6,324 nucleotides of DNA. Origin: Planctomycetota bacterium (GTDB lineage Bacteria; Planctomycetota; Phycisphaerae; FEN-1346). Shown here piece by piece: positions 1 through 4,711 of this stretch; the first letter of the stretch is position 1; every line of letters starts with the position of its first letter. Below the pieces are notes generated by a model. That model was not told where the DNA came from. It saw nothing but the letters and a program-made list of their open reading frames with translations, and searched no databases. The stretch lies in NCBI GenBank assembly GCA_026386995.1, contig JAPLMO010000051.1, positions 1 to 6,324 of the forward strand, in the 5' to 3' direction. The translations under genes were made by a program, and so were the position numbers.

Positions 1-125
1 TGAATCGGATCGCCTTGAACCTGCTGAAGTCGGAAACCCAACAGAAGGTCGGCATCAAAACCAAACGCCTCGTCGCCGGCTGGGATCACGATTACCTGCT
101 CAAGGTCCTGACCCAGGGGGATTAG
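1..125 (+). CDS. ISAs1-family transposase, C-terminal end (partial)
   Basis: Only the last 40 residues are in the window; the first complete codon is at 3 and the stop is TAG at 123-125. The visible sequence includes NRIALNLLKSE, then KVGIKTKRLVAGWDHDYLLK, and ends VLTQGD. This matches from memory the C-terminus of ISAs1-type DDE transposases (an N-x-x-LNLLK helix, a basic KxGIKxKR stretch, then the AGWDxDYLLKVL tail). The catalytic residues lie upstream, outside the window, so I cannot tell whether the element is intact or a remnant. The enzyme would catalyse cut-and-paste movement of its own IS. A short gap with a probable IS end separates it from tsaD. No frameshift or internal stop is seen in the visible part. 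Confidence 0.75.
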   Translation, partial: NRIALNLLKSETQQKVGIKTKRLVAGWDHDYLLKVLTQGD

Positions 126-139
126 ATGCGATTGCCCTG
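1..139 (+). mobile_element. Right end of an ISAs1-like insertion sequence
   Basis: The transposase stop at 123-125 is followed at once by ATGCGATTGCCCTG (126-139). ISAs1-type elements usually end in an inverted repeat whose outer bases read CAGGG(C), so the + strand would end in GCCCTG just after the transposase stop, as seen here. The left end and the target duplication are outside the window, so the boundary at about 139 is inferred from the motif and the family pattern and has not been tested by comparing both ends. Confidence 0.5.
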
Positions 140-152
140 GGCGGCATGAACC

Positions 153-188
153 TTGAACTTGAAACTTTGAACTTGAAACTTTAAACTT
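153..188 (+). repeat. 14-bp tandem repeat, about 2.6 copies
   Basis: TTGAACTTGAAACT occurs perfectly at 153-166 and 167-180, followed by a partial copy TTAAACTT at 181-188 with one change. It fills most of the short gap between the IS end and the tsaD ATG at 194. It is AT-rich compared with its surroundings and replaces the purine-rich ribosome site expected there. It may come from replication slippage or from sequence next to the IS insertion site. Confidence 0.85.
159..187 (+). promoter_or_regulatory. Candidate tsaD promoter inside the tandem repeat
   Basis: A -35-like TTGAAA (159-164) is separated by 17 bp from a -10-like TAAACT (182-187). Transcription starting 6-7 bp downstream would begin at or next to A194, the first base of the tsaD ATG. 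That would give a leaderless mRNA and would fit the absence of a Shine-Dalgarno sequence. The -10 matches the consensus at only 4 of 6 positions, so the call is tentative. Confidence 0.35.
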
Positions 189-193
189 CCTTT

Positions 194-1204
194 ATGCGTA
201 TCCTGGGTATCGAGACGTCGTGCGACGAAACCTGCGCGGCGGTCGTTGAAGACGGCCGCCGCGTCCTTGCCAGCGTCGTTGCCACACAGGTCGAGATCCA
301 TCGCAAGTACGGCGGCGTCGTTCCGGAAATCGCCTCACGCGCACACCTTGAAGCCCTCGTGCCGGTCATCGCCGAGGCCCTTGAGCAATCGCACGTTGAC
401 GCAAGCGGCGTTGATGCCGTGGCGGCGGTGTACCGGCCCGGCCTGATCGGGTCGCTCCTCCTGGGCCTGACGGCCGCCAAGACGCTCGCTTGGCTCCACG
501 ACCGGCCCCTGGTGGGCATCAATCACGTCGAGGGCCACGTCTACGCCGGATGCCTGGAGCGCGACCGCCTGCCGTTCCCGTGCGTCAGCCTCATCGTCTC
601 CGGCGGCCACACGAGCCTCTACTTCTCCCGCGGCCCGCTCGAACACGAACTCCTCGGCGCAACCACCGACGACGCCGCAGGCGAGGCATTCGACAAGGTC
701 GCCATGCTCCTGGGCCTGCCGTACCCGGGCGGGCCGAGCATCGACCGCGCGGCCGAGGCCGGCCGGCCCGACGCCGTGAAGTTTACGCGTCCCTGGCTTT
801 CGGCCGACTCGCCGGACTTCAGTTTCTCGGGCCTCAAGACCGCCGTCCTCTACCATGTGCGCGGCCACGGGGCGGACGTGAAAAAGCGGGAGACCCATCT
901 CTCGGAGCAGGAACAGGCCGACGTCGCCGCAAGTTTTCAGGAGTGCGTCGTCGACGTGCTGGTGGGCAAGACCTTTCGGGCGGCCGAGCGTCGCGGCGCG
1001 GACCGCATTATCGTCGGCGGCGGCGTGGCGGCCAACAGGCGACTCCGGGCGCGGTTCATGGAAGAGGCGGAACGCCTCGGCATAGAGGTCATCCTGCCCC
1101 AGATGCGCTACTGCACGGACAACGCCGCCATGGTCGCCGGGCTGGCATATCATTACGCGCAGGCCGGCCAGTTCGCGGGGCTCGACCTGGAGGCCCGCGC
1201 GTAA
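194..1204 (+). CDS. tsaD: tRNA N6-adenosine threonylcarbamoyltransferase TsaD
   Basis: A 336-residue member of the Kae1/TsaD/Qri7 family, of usual bacterial length. TsaD transfers the threonylcarbamoyl group from threonylcarbamoyl-AMP (made by TsaC) to A37 of ANN-decoding tRNAs, working in the cytoplasm with TsaB and TsaE. Visible landmarks are the ASKHA-fold start ILGIETSCDET (3-13), the metal-binding H111 and H115 in NHVEGHVYA, SGGHT (136-140), D167 in EAFDKVA, the G-G-P-S-x-D loop (179-184), GGGVAANRRLR (275-285) and the third metal ligand D309 in CTDNAAM. All key residues are present. The segment usually written GPGL reads RPGL (R81-L84). The ATG at 194 gives the expected N-terminus and has no ribosome site before it, only an AT-rich tandem repeat. 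tsaB and tsaE are not in view. A palindromic repeat element begins at the stop codon. Confidence 0.97.
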   Translation: MRILGIETSCDETCAAVVEDGRRVLASVVATQVEIHRKYGGVVPEIASRAHLEALVPVIAEALEQSHVDASGVDAVAAVYRPGLIGSLLLGLTAAKTLAWLHDRPLVGINHVEGHVYAGCLERDRLPFPCVSLIVSGGHTSLYFSRGPLEHELLGATTDDAAGEAFDKVAMLLGLPYPGGPSIDRAAEAGRPDAVKFTRPWLSADSPDFSFSGLKTAVLYHVRGHGADVKKRETHLSEQEQADVAASFQECVVDVLVGKTFRAAERRGADRIIVGGGVAANRRLRARFMEEAERLGIEVILPQMRYCTDNAAMVAGLAYHYAQAGQFAGLDLEARA

Positions 1205-1344
1205 CACTACAACATCACATTGCGCGGCGGGTCTCCTGACTCGCCGCGCAAGAGTGGGCAACAACGCCCCACGCCACGGCGCGTAAGTCTGGTTGTGGCA
1301 AGAGGTTATGTTCATTGCCGGGTGCCAGGCAGCGTTGTAGTATT
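1203..1344 (+). repeat. Palindromic repeat element A (ACTACAAC ends)
   Basis: The element is bounded by AACACTACAAC (1203-1213) and GTTGTAGTATT (1334-1344), which are inverted copies matching at 10 of 11 positions. Inside is a hairpin with arms 1220-1233 and 1238-1251 (TTGCGCGGCGGGTC and GACTCGCCGCGCAA), 14 pairs with one G-T and loop TCCT. The left boundary overlaps the tsaD stop codon. The GCGCGGCGGGTCTCC core and the ends both recur in the element at 2462-2639. It is probably a small non-autonomous or REP-like repeat. Nothing gene-like is visible inside it. Confidence 0.65.
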
Positions 1345-1397
1345 TGCCGCTTGCGCGGGGCATTTTTGTCTGCCGGCGGAATTTTTTAGCGGATTTT

Positions 1398-1425
1398 TTG
1401 ACTTTCCGGAAATCGGTGTTATACT
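1398..1425 (+). promoter_or_regulatory. Sigma70-like promoter upstream of the PEP-CTERM gene
   Basis: TTGACT (1398-1403) lies 16 bp before TATACT (1420-1425), each one base from the sigma70 consensus. The expected transcription start is about 1432, some 230 bp before the PEP-CTERM start codon. It sits in an AT-richer patch beginning at about 1380, just downstream of repeat element A. No other good promoter is seen between here and the gene. Confidence 0.55.
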
Positions 1426-1431
1426 CCTTCT

Positions 1432-1605
1432 GAAGTCGAGTGTTGCGGCAGGTGTCGTAGGGAGGCATTGTAGAGCGAACGCGGCGTTTTTTTCCGGTAC
1501 CATGTGTTGCCTGTAAGGGGTTGCGGGCAACGCGGGATAAGTTTGAGAGTAACTGAGGATAACCGGGGGAGATCGGCCGCGCGGCTGGTTTCCCCGTCGT
1601 TTTTT
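1432..1605 (+). ncRNA. Structured leader RNA or possible small RNA
   Basis: This is the RNA predicted between the promoter at 1398-1425 and the terminator-like hairpin at 1566-1605, about 175 nt. It has no convincing open reading frame. Besides the final hairpin it can form an 8-pair stem, GTGTTGCC (1504-1511) with GGCAACGC (1526-1533), with one G-T pair. A T7 run at 1487-1493 has no clear hairpin before it. I could not match it to a known riboswitch by eye. It could be an attenuating leader of the PEP-CTERM gene, an independent small RNA, or just an untranslated region. The ends are inferred. Confidence 0.3.
1566..1605 (+). terminator. Terminator-like hairpin in the PEP-CTERM leader
   Basis: GGGGAGATCGGCC (1566-1578) pairs with GGCTGGTTTCCCC (1583-1595) over 13 continuous pairs, three of them G-T, with tetraloop GCGC. 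T6 follows at 1600-1605 after a 4-base gap. All three departures from perfect DNA symmetry are G-U compatible, which points to selection on RNA pairing. It lies between the promoter and the gene, so full termination would keep the gene silent. Attenuation or partial readthrough is therefore likely if it is real. Confidence 0.5.
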
Positions 1606-1651
1606 GTGGCGTATGGCACACGGCCGGATTGGCACGGGATCGCCGAAAGTT

Positions 1652-1657
1652 AAGGAG
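1652..1657 (+). promoter_or_regulatory. Shine-Dalgarno site fixing the PEP-CTERM start
   Basis: AAGGAG at 1652-1657 is 7 bp before the ATG at 1665. It selects this ATG over an in-frame TTG at 1629, which would add 12 charged residues (MARDRRKLRRFE) in front of the signal peptide. Confidence 0.85.
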
Positions 1658-1664
1658 ATTTGAG

Positions 1665-2357
1665 ATGAAGAGCGGGATGCTGGTTTTGGCGGTTGTAGCC
1701 CTGCTGGTGGCAGCAGGGTCGACGCAGGCGACGATCATGTACTCCGATGATTTCGGCGGATTGCGCTCCGCGGACCTCAACGGGACCACGCCGGATATCA
1801 CCCCCACGGGCAGTGAAACGTGGACTGCCACCAGCGGATTTAAAGCTGACGGCTATATTGCGGCGAACTGGTATGGGAGTCAAGAAGCATCTCTGCCTTT
1901 CATCCCCGTCAGTGGTAAGGTTTATACCCTTTCGGTCACCGGATTCGACTGTGACCCCAATGAGGAGGAATGGTATGACTGGGATCCGATCCAAGTCCAT
2001 TTCGGTGGTGGTCCCGGGGTCTCTTTTTATGACAAAGGCAATAGCAATGGGCTGGTTGAATCATTTGGTCCCTCGACTGTCAACGAGGGCGGCTACGGAA
2101 GTGGTCCGATCTCAGTAGATATCGTCCTTGACACCCAGGCGGCGGCCTGGACGGCTGAGTGGTTTGTCAACGGTTCTTCCGTTCGTGGCCCCGAGGCTTA
2201 TGTAACCAACCCTAATATCCAAACGATAAATCTCACGACTTGGTGGATGTATGGAATGGTCGACAGCCTCACCCTAACCCAGACCCCCGAGCCGGCCACG
2301 ATGACTCTGCTGGGCCTTGGCATCGGCGGCATGCTGCTTCGCCGTCGCCGTCGCTAA
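1665..2357 (+). CDS. PEP-CTERM sorting domain protein, secreted, function unknown
   Basis: A 230-residue exported protein. Residues 1-22 form a signal peptide (MKSG, hydrophobic core about 5-17, then STQA with probable cleavage after A22). The C-terminus is a clear PEP-CTERM signal: PEP at 208-210, a short hydrophobic helix 211-225 rich in Gly and Leu, then five Arg (226-230). By family knowledge such signals are recognised by an exosortase in the inner membrane, and the proteins are often linked to exopolysaccharide production and the cell surface. Neither an exosortase nor polysaccharide genes are in view. The middle region (about 26-205) begins DDFGGLRSADLNGTTPD and is rich in Gly, Ser, Thr and aromatic residues, in the style of beta-sandwich (LamG/concanavalin-like) ectodomains. 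The fold is inferred. The gene stands alone, with its own promoter, a long structured leader and a terminator just after the stop. Confidence 0.88.
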   Translation: MKSGMLVLAVVALLVAAGSTQATIMYSDDFGGLRSADLNGTTPDITPTGSETWTATSGFKADGYIAANWYGSQEASLPFIPVSGKVYTLSVTGFDCDPNEEEWYDWDPIQVHFGGGPGVSFYDKGNSNGLVESFGPSTVNEGGYGSGPISVDIVLDTQAAAWTAEWFVNGSSVRGPEAYVTNPNIQTINLTTWWMYGMVDSLTLTQTPEPATMTLLGLGIGGMLLRRRRR

Positions 2358-2394
2358 GCGCCAACTGCGACCGACTCGAACATCGAAAACCTGC

Positions 2395-2425
2395 ACAGCC
2401 CCCGCCCAGGCGGGGGCTGTTTTTT
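2395..2425 (+). terminator. Intrinsic terminator after the PEP-CTERM gene
   Basis: ACAGCCCCCGCC (2395-2406) and GGCGGGGGCTGT (2409-2420) form a near-perfect 12-pair stem that would open to a small loop, followed by T6 (2420-2425). It starts 38 bp after the stop codon and isolates the PEP-CTERM transcript from larB. Confidence 0.92.
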
Positions 2426-2461
2426 GTTGCGCGCCACGGCCGGTCTCGCCCGTGTTTAGCG

Positions 2462-2639
2462 CTACAACGCCACTGAACCTTTGCGCGGTGGGTCTCCGTA
2501 CCCACCGCGATTGAAAGGGCGGTTCCTCGTTCAGAAAACGAGGCATGCGCGGCGGGTACGGAGACCCGCCGCGCAAAGTCCAGCCTCTGGCGCGCGGCGG
2601 GTACGGAGACCCGCCGCGCAAAGTGGTGTTGTAGTATTA
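2462..2639 (+). repeat. Palindromic repeat element B (ACTACAAC ends)
   Basis: The ends are CTACAACGCCACT (2462-2474) and AGTGGTGTTGTAGTATT (2623-2639 counting from GTGG; the A is at 2622). The left 13 bases match the reverse complement of the right end at 12 of 13 positions. Between them is a row of four hairpins (listed separately). The element lies between the PEP-CTERM terminator and the larB promoter and contains no plausible gene. It shares ends and core with element A at 1203-1344. GTTTAGCG (2454-2461) sits just outside the left end. It is probably a compound, non-autonomous repeat of the MITE or REP type. Confidence 0.7.
2484..2619 (+). repeat. Row of four hairpins inside element B
   Basis: Hairpin 1: CGCGGTGGGT (2484-2493) with ACCCACCGCG (2500-2509), loop CTCCGT. 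Hairpin 2: CCTCGTT (2525-2531) with AACGAGG (2537-2543). Hairpin 3: GCGCGGCGGGT (2547-2557) with ACCCGCCGCGC (2564-2574), loop ACGGAG. Hairpin 4: the same arms at 2592-2602 and 2609-2619 with the same loop. Units 3 and 4 belong to a 33-bp direct repeat (2547-2579 and 2592-2624). The loop of unit 1 is the reverse complement of the loops of 3 and 4, so that unit is inverted. All stems are perfect. Confidence 0.9.
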
Positions 2640-2660
2640 GCGCGAAGGCGGCAAAGGGGG

Positions 2661-2690
2661 TTGTACCCCGTGCCGCCGGGTCATTATAAT
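2661..2690 (+). promoter_or_regulatory. Candidate larB promoter
   Basis: TTGTAC (2661-2666), an 18-bp spacer, then a perfect TATAAT (2685-2690). The expected start of transcription is about 2697, giving a leader of about 26 nt before the GTG at 2723. It lies just outside repeat element B. Confidence 0.6.
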
Positions 2691-2722
2691 GCACCCCTGG
2701 TGAGGGGGCCAGGCGAGCCGGC

Positions 2723-3502
2723 GTGAATAACGAGCGCTTACGCGAACTCCTGAAGTCGGTCCACGAGGGCCACGTCACGCCCGACGAGGCCGCCGAGCGC
2801 CTCCGCCACATGCCGTTTGAGGACCTCGGCTTCGCCAAACTCGATCACCATCGCTCCATCCGTTGCGGCTTCCCGGAGGTGATTTTCTGCCAGGGCAAGA
2901 CCACCGAGCAGGTCGTTGCCATCATTACGCGAATGACCGACCACGGCCACGCGGTCCTTGCGACGCGGGCCGCGCCGGAGGTCTACGAGGCGGTCCGCGC
3001 CCGTCACCCGGAGGCGATTTACCACTCGGCGGCCCGCGCGATCGTTCTTGTCGGCCGCCAGCGGTGCCCGCGCCTGGAGGGCCTCGTGGCGGTCGTTTCG
3101 GCCGGCACGAGCGACCAACCCGTCGCCGAAGAGGCCCGCGTCACGGCCGAGGTCATGGGGTGCCGGACCGAGCCGTTCTACGATGTCGGCGTCGCGGGCA
3201 TCCATCGGCTCCTGGCGCACACCGAGGCGATTGCCAAGGCGACCGTTGTGATCGTCGTCGCGGGCATGGAGGGCGCCCTGGCCAGCGTCGTGGGCGGCCT
3301 GGTGGACGTGCCGGTCATCGGCGTTCCGACGAGCATCGGTTACGGGGCGAGTTTCCAGGGCCTGGCGCCGCTCTTGACGATGCTCAACAGTTGTGCCGCA
3401 GGCGTGGGGGTCGTCAACATCGACAATGGTTTCGGCGCGGGGTACTTGGCGGCGCTGGTCGTTCGCGCTGCGGCGCAAGGTAAAGAAACGCGCGGCGAGT
3501 AA
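2723..3502 (+). CDS. larB: LarB, pyridinium-3,5-biscarboxylic acid mononucleotide synthase
   Basis: A 259-residue LarB homologue of typical length. LarB carboxylates the pyridine ring of nicotinic acid adenine dinucleotide and releases AMP, giving pyridinium-3,5-biscarboxylic acid mononucleotide, the first step to the nickel-pincer nucleotide cofactor of lactate racemase and relatives (LarA family). The N-terminal segment (1-60) has the family's FAKLDHHRxxRCGFPEVIFCQGKT stretch. The C-terminal part (about 118-250) is the PurE-like carboxylase fold, with SAGTSDQPVAEEA (126-138), YDVGVAGIHRLL (153-164), VVAGMEGALASVVGGLV (178-194), GVPTSIGYG (200-208) and LNSCAAGVG (221-229). C224 fits the cysteine reported to bond substrate in LarB. 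The start is GTG at 2723, with a weak purine-rich AGGCGAG at 2711-2717. No larA, larC or larE is in the window. It has its own probable promoter and is followed by a palindromic repeat and then nnrD. Confidence 0.95.
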   Translation: MNNERLRELLKSVHEGHVTPDEAAERLRHMPFEDLGFAKLDHHRSIRCGFPEVIFCQGKTTEQVVAIITRMTDHGHAVLATRAAPEVYEAVRARHPEAIYHSAARAIVLVGRQRCPRLEGLVAVVSAGTSDQPVAEEARVTAEVMGCRTEPFYDVGVAGIHRLLAHTEAIAKATVVIVVAGMEGALASVVGGLVDVPVIGVPTSIGYGASFQGLAPLLTMLNSCAAGVGVVNIDNGFGAGYLAALVVRAAAQGKETRGE

Positions 3503-3508
3503 ACTCGC

Positions 3509-3632
3509 GTACGGGTTTAGCGTGCCGGGCAAGACTTGTCATTCTGAGCGAGCGAAGAATCTCGGCCGCCCGAACGGCGAGATTCTTCGGCCCCGTAAAC
3601 GGGGCTTCAGAATGACAGCGCTAAACACGTAC
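3509..3632 (+). repeat. Nested palindromic repeat of the TGTCATTCTGAG type
   Basis: Three nested layers are visible. Outer arms: GTACGGGTTTAGCG (3509-3522) and CGCTAAACACGTAC (3619-3632), 13 of 14 matching. Middle arms: TGTCATTCTGA (3537-3547) and TCAGAATGACA (3607-3617), perfect. Inner arms: CGAAGAATCTCG (3553-3564) and CGAGATTCTTCG (3578-3589), perfect. A further hairpin, GCCCCGT (3590-3596) with ACGGGGC (3599-3605), sits in the right half. I recall TGTCATTCTGAGC...GAAGAATCT sequences as interspersed repeats in many unrelated bacteria. The repeat fills the larB-nnrD gap and has no T run, so it is not a standard terminator. Confidence 0.85.
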
Positions 3633-3662
3633 AAACTCGCCGGCTGAAAGTGTGAACGCGAT

Positions 3663-4523
3663 ATGGCCACAGCGATGCAACGCTTTAGCGCTATTCCCAA
3701 ACCGCCGATGCGCCGTGCTGATGCCCACAAGGGCACGGCGGGCCTGGTGTTTGTCGTGGCCGGCAGCCGCGGCATGGCCGGGGCGGCCGCCCTGGTCGGA
3801 AGCGCGGCCCTTCGCGCGGGGGCCGGCCTTGTGAAGATCGCCACGGCCGATGCCGCGCTCGACACCGTGGCGGGCCTGGCGCCGTGCTGCACGACCGCGC
3901 CGCTGCCCGACGACGGGGCGTGCCTGGCGCACGAAGCCGCCCCGCAGGTCCTGAAACTGGTCGAGGGCTGGCAGGTCCTGGCCATCGGCCCCGGCCTGGG
4001 GCAGACCGACGGCGTGGCGGGCGTGGTCCAGGCGGTTCTGTCGCACGTGAAGATTCCGATCGTTCTCGACGCCGACGGCCTGAACGTCCTGGGCCGCCAT
4101 GCGGGGGCCGTCTTCAAGGCCGCCCAGGCTCCGATCATCATCACGCCGCATCCTGGCGAGGCCGCGCGCCTGCTGGGCGCGACGACCAAGGCCGTCCAGG
4201 CCGACCGCGAGGCCGCTGCCGCGAGCCTGGCGGCCCTCGGCGCGGTCGCGGTCCTGAAGGGTCACGGCACGATTGTCACGGACGGTCAGCGGATGTACGT
4301 CAATACGACCGGCAACCCCGGCATGGCGACCGCCGGGGCCGGCGACGTTCTGACGGGCATGCTGGCGGCCCTGGTGGCGAGCGGCATGCCGGCCTTCGAG
4401 GCGGCGGTCCTGGCGGTCTGGGCACACGGCCGGGCAGGGGACCTTGCGGCCGAGAAACTGGGCATCCTGGGCGTCACGGCCCTGGAAATCCTGGATTGCA
4501 TGCCTCAGGCCCTACGGTTATAA
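3663..4523 (+). CDS. nnrD: ADP-dependent NAD(P)H-hydrate dehydratase NnrD
   Basis: A 286-residue stand-alone dehydratase of the YjeF C-terminal / ribokinase-like family. It converts the damaged S-form hydrates of NADH and NADPH back to the normal cofactors, using ADP in bacteria. Landmarks in order are HKGTAG (22-27), VVAGSRGMAGAA (31-42), AALRAGAGLV (48-57), AIGPGLG (107-113), DADGLN (136-141), TPHPGE (161-166) and GNPGMATAGAGDVLTG (217-232), with the expected catalytic Asp at 228. The N-terminal epimerase domain (NnrE), often fused to this one, is absent and not seen elsewhere in the window. The ATG at 3663 has no clear ribosome site. An alternative ATG at 3675 would shorten it by four residues. 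The bases at 3684-3693 (TTTAGCGCTA) copy a repeat-border motif, so the first residues may have been shaped by a repeat. The stop overlaps a probable promoter for pdhA. Confidence 0.95.
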   Translation: MATAMQRFSAIPKPPMRRADAHKGTAGLVFVVAGSRGMAGAAALVGSAALRAGAGLVKIATADAALDTVAGLAPCCTTAPLPDDGACLAHEAAPQVLKLVEGWQVLAIGPGLGQTDGVAGVVQAVLSHVKIPIVLDADGLNVLGRHAGAVFKAAQAPIIITPHPGEAARLLGATTKAVQADREAAAASLAALGAVAVLKGHGTIVTDGQRMYVNTTGNPGMATAGAGDVLTGMLAALVASGMPAFEAAVLAVWAHGRAGDLAAEKLGILGVTALEILDCMPQALRL

Positions 4524-4524
4524 T
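4496..4524 (+). promoter_or_regulatory. Candidate pdhA promoter overlapping the nnrD stop
   Basis: TTGCAT (4496-4501), a 17-bp spacer, then a perfect TATAAT (4519-4524). The nnrD stop TAA (4521-4523) lies inside the -10 box. The expected start is about 4531, giving a pdhA leader of about 180 nt that includes a double-hairpin repeat and a terminator-like hairpin. Confidence 0.6.
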
Positions 4525-4550
4525 ACGCGGCCTTTTGAGGGGCGACCTGC

Positions 4551-4660
4551 TAGTGGTCCTTCAGCTTTGATTAGGCGGGTGCCACGGTTGCGCCGTTCAG
4601 CAACCGTGCCGCCGTTCGACGCCGTGCACGGCTGCAAACTGCGCAGCCGTGGCACCCGCA
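4551..4660 (+). repeat. Double-hairpin repeat (GGGTGCCACGG type), copy 1
   Basis: The outer arms are 4575-4593 (GCGGGTGCCACGGTTGCGC) and 4641-4659; they pair at 18 of 19 positions, the exception being a G-T pair. Each half can also fold alone: CACGGTTG (4583-4590) with CAACCGTG (4601-4608), and CACGGCTGC (4627-4635) with GCAGCCGTG (4643-4651). The left flank TAGTGGTCCTTCAGCTTTGA (4551-4570) resembles the left flank of copy 2 downstream. It lies in the predicted pdhA leader and no reading frame is supported here. Confidence 0.85.
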
Positions 4661-4672
4661 GGTACGTTTAGC

Positions 4673-4697
4673 CGCCGCGCTTGCGCGGCGCGTTTTT
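4673..4697 (+). terminator. Terminator-like hairpin next to the pdhA ribosome site
   Basis: CGCCGCGC (4673-4680) and GCGCGGCG (4683-4690) form an eight-pair GC stem around TT (seven pairs if the loop opens), followed by CG and T5 (4693-4697). The T run touches the GAGGAG ribosome site at 4698. It may end the nnrD transcript, or attenuate transcription or initiation of pdhA from the promoter at 4496-4524. Confidence 0.5.
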
Positions 4698-4711
4698 GAG
4701 GAGATTTTGCG

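Noticed and set aside
1220..1516. Plus-strand open frame in the tsaD to PEP-CTERM gap
   Set aside because: It begins inside a repeat hairpin, runs through the promoter at 1398-1425, lacks a ribosome site and has no family resemblance.
1613..1648. Two TGGCAC motifs before the PEP-CTERM gene as a possible sigma54 promoter
   Set aside because: Sigma54-type control of PEP-CTERM genes seemed worth checking, but neither TGGCAC has a TTGC element at the required spacing.
1432..1664. A cyclic-di-GMP or other known riboswitch in the PEP-CTERM leader
   Set aside because: I did not see conserved core motifs of a riboswitch class by eye; only generic stems and a terminator-like hairpin are supported.
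335..1831. Long open frame on the minus strand (498 codons) across tsaD and its downstream gap
   Set aside because: It is antisense to a clear tsaD, has no recognisable domain, and arises from GC-rich codon bias; the product is Arg/Ala-rich low-quality sequence.
2547..2624. Two 33-bp direct repeats as a possible CRISPR array
   Set aside because: There are only two copies, separated by 12 bp, each is a full palindrome, and they lie inside a larger bounded repeat element.
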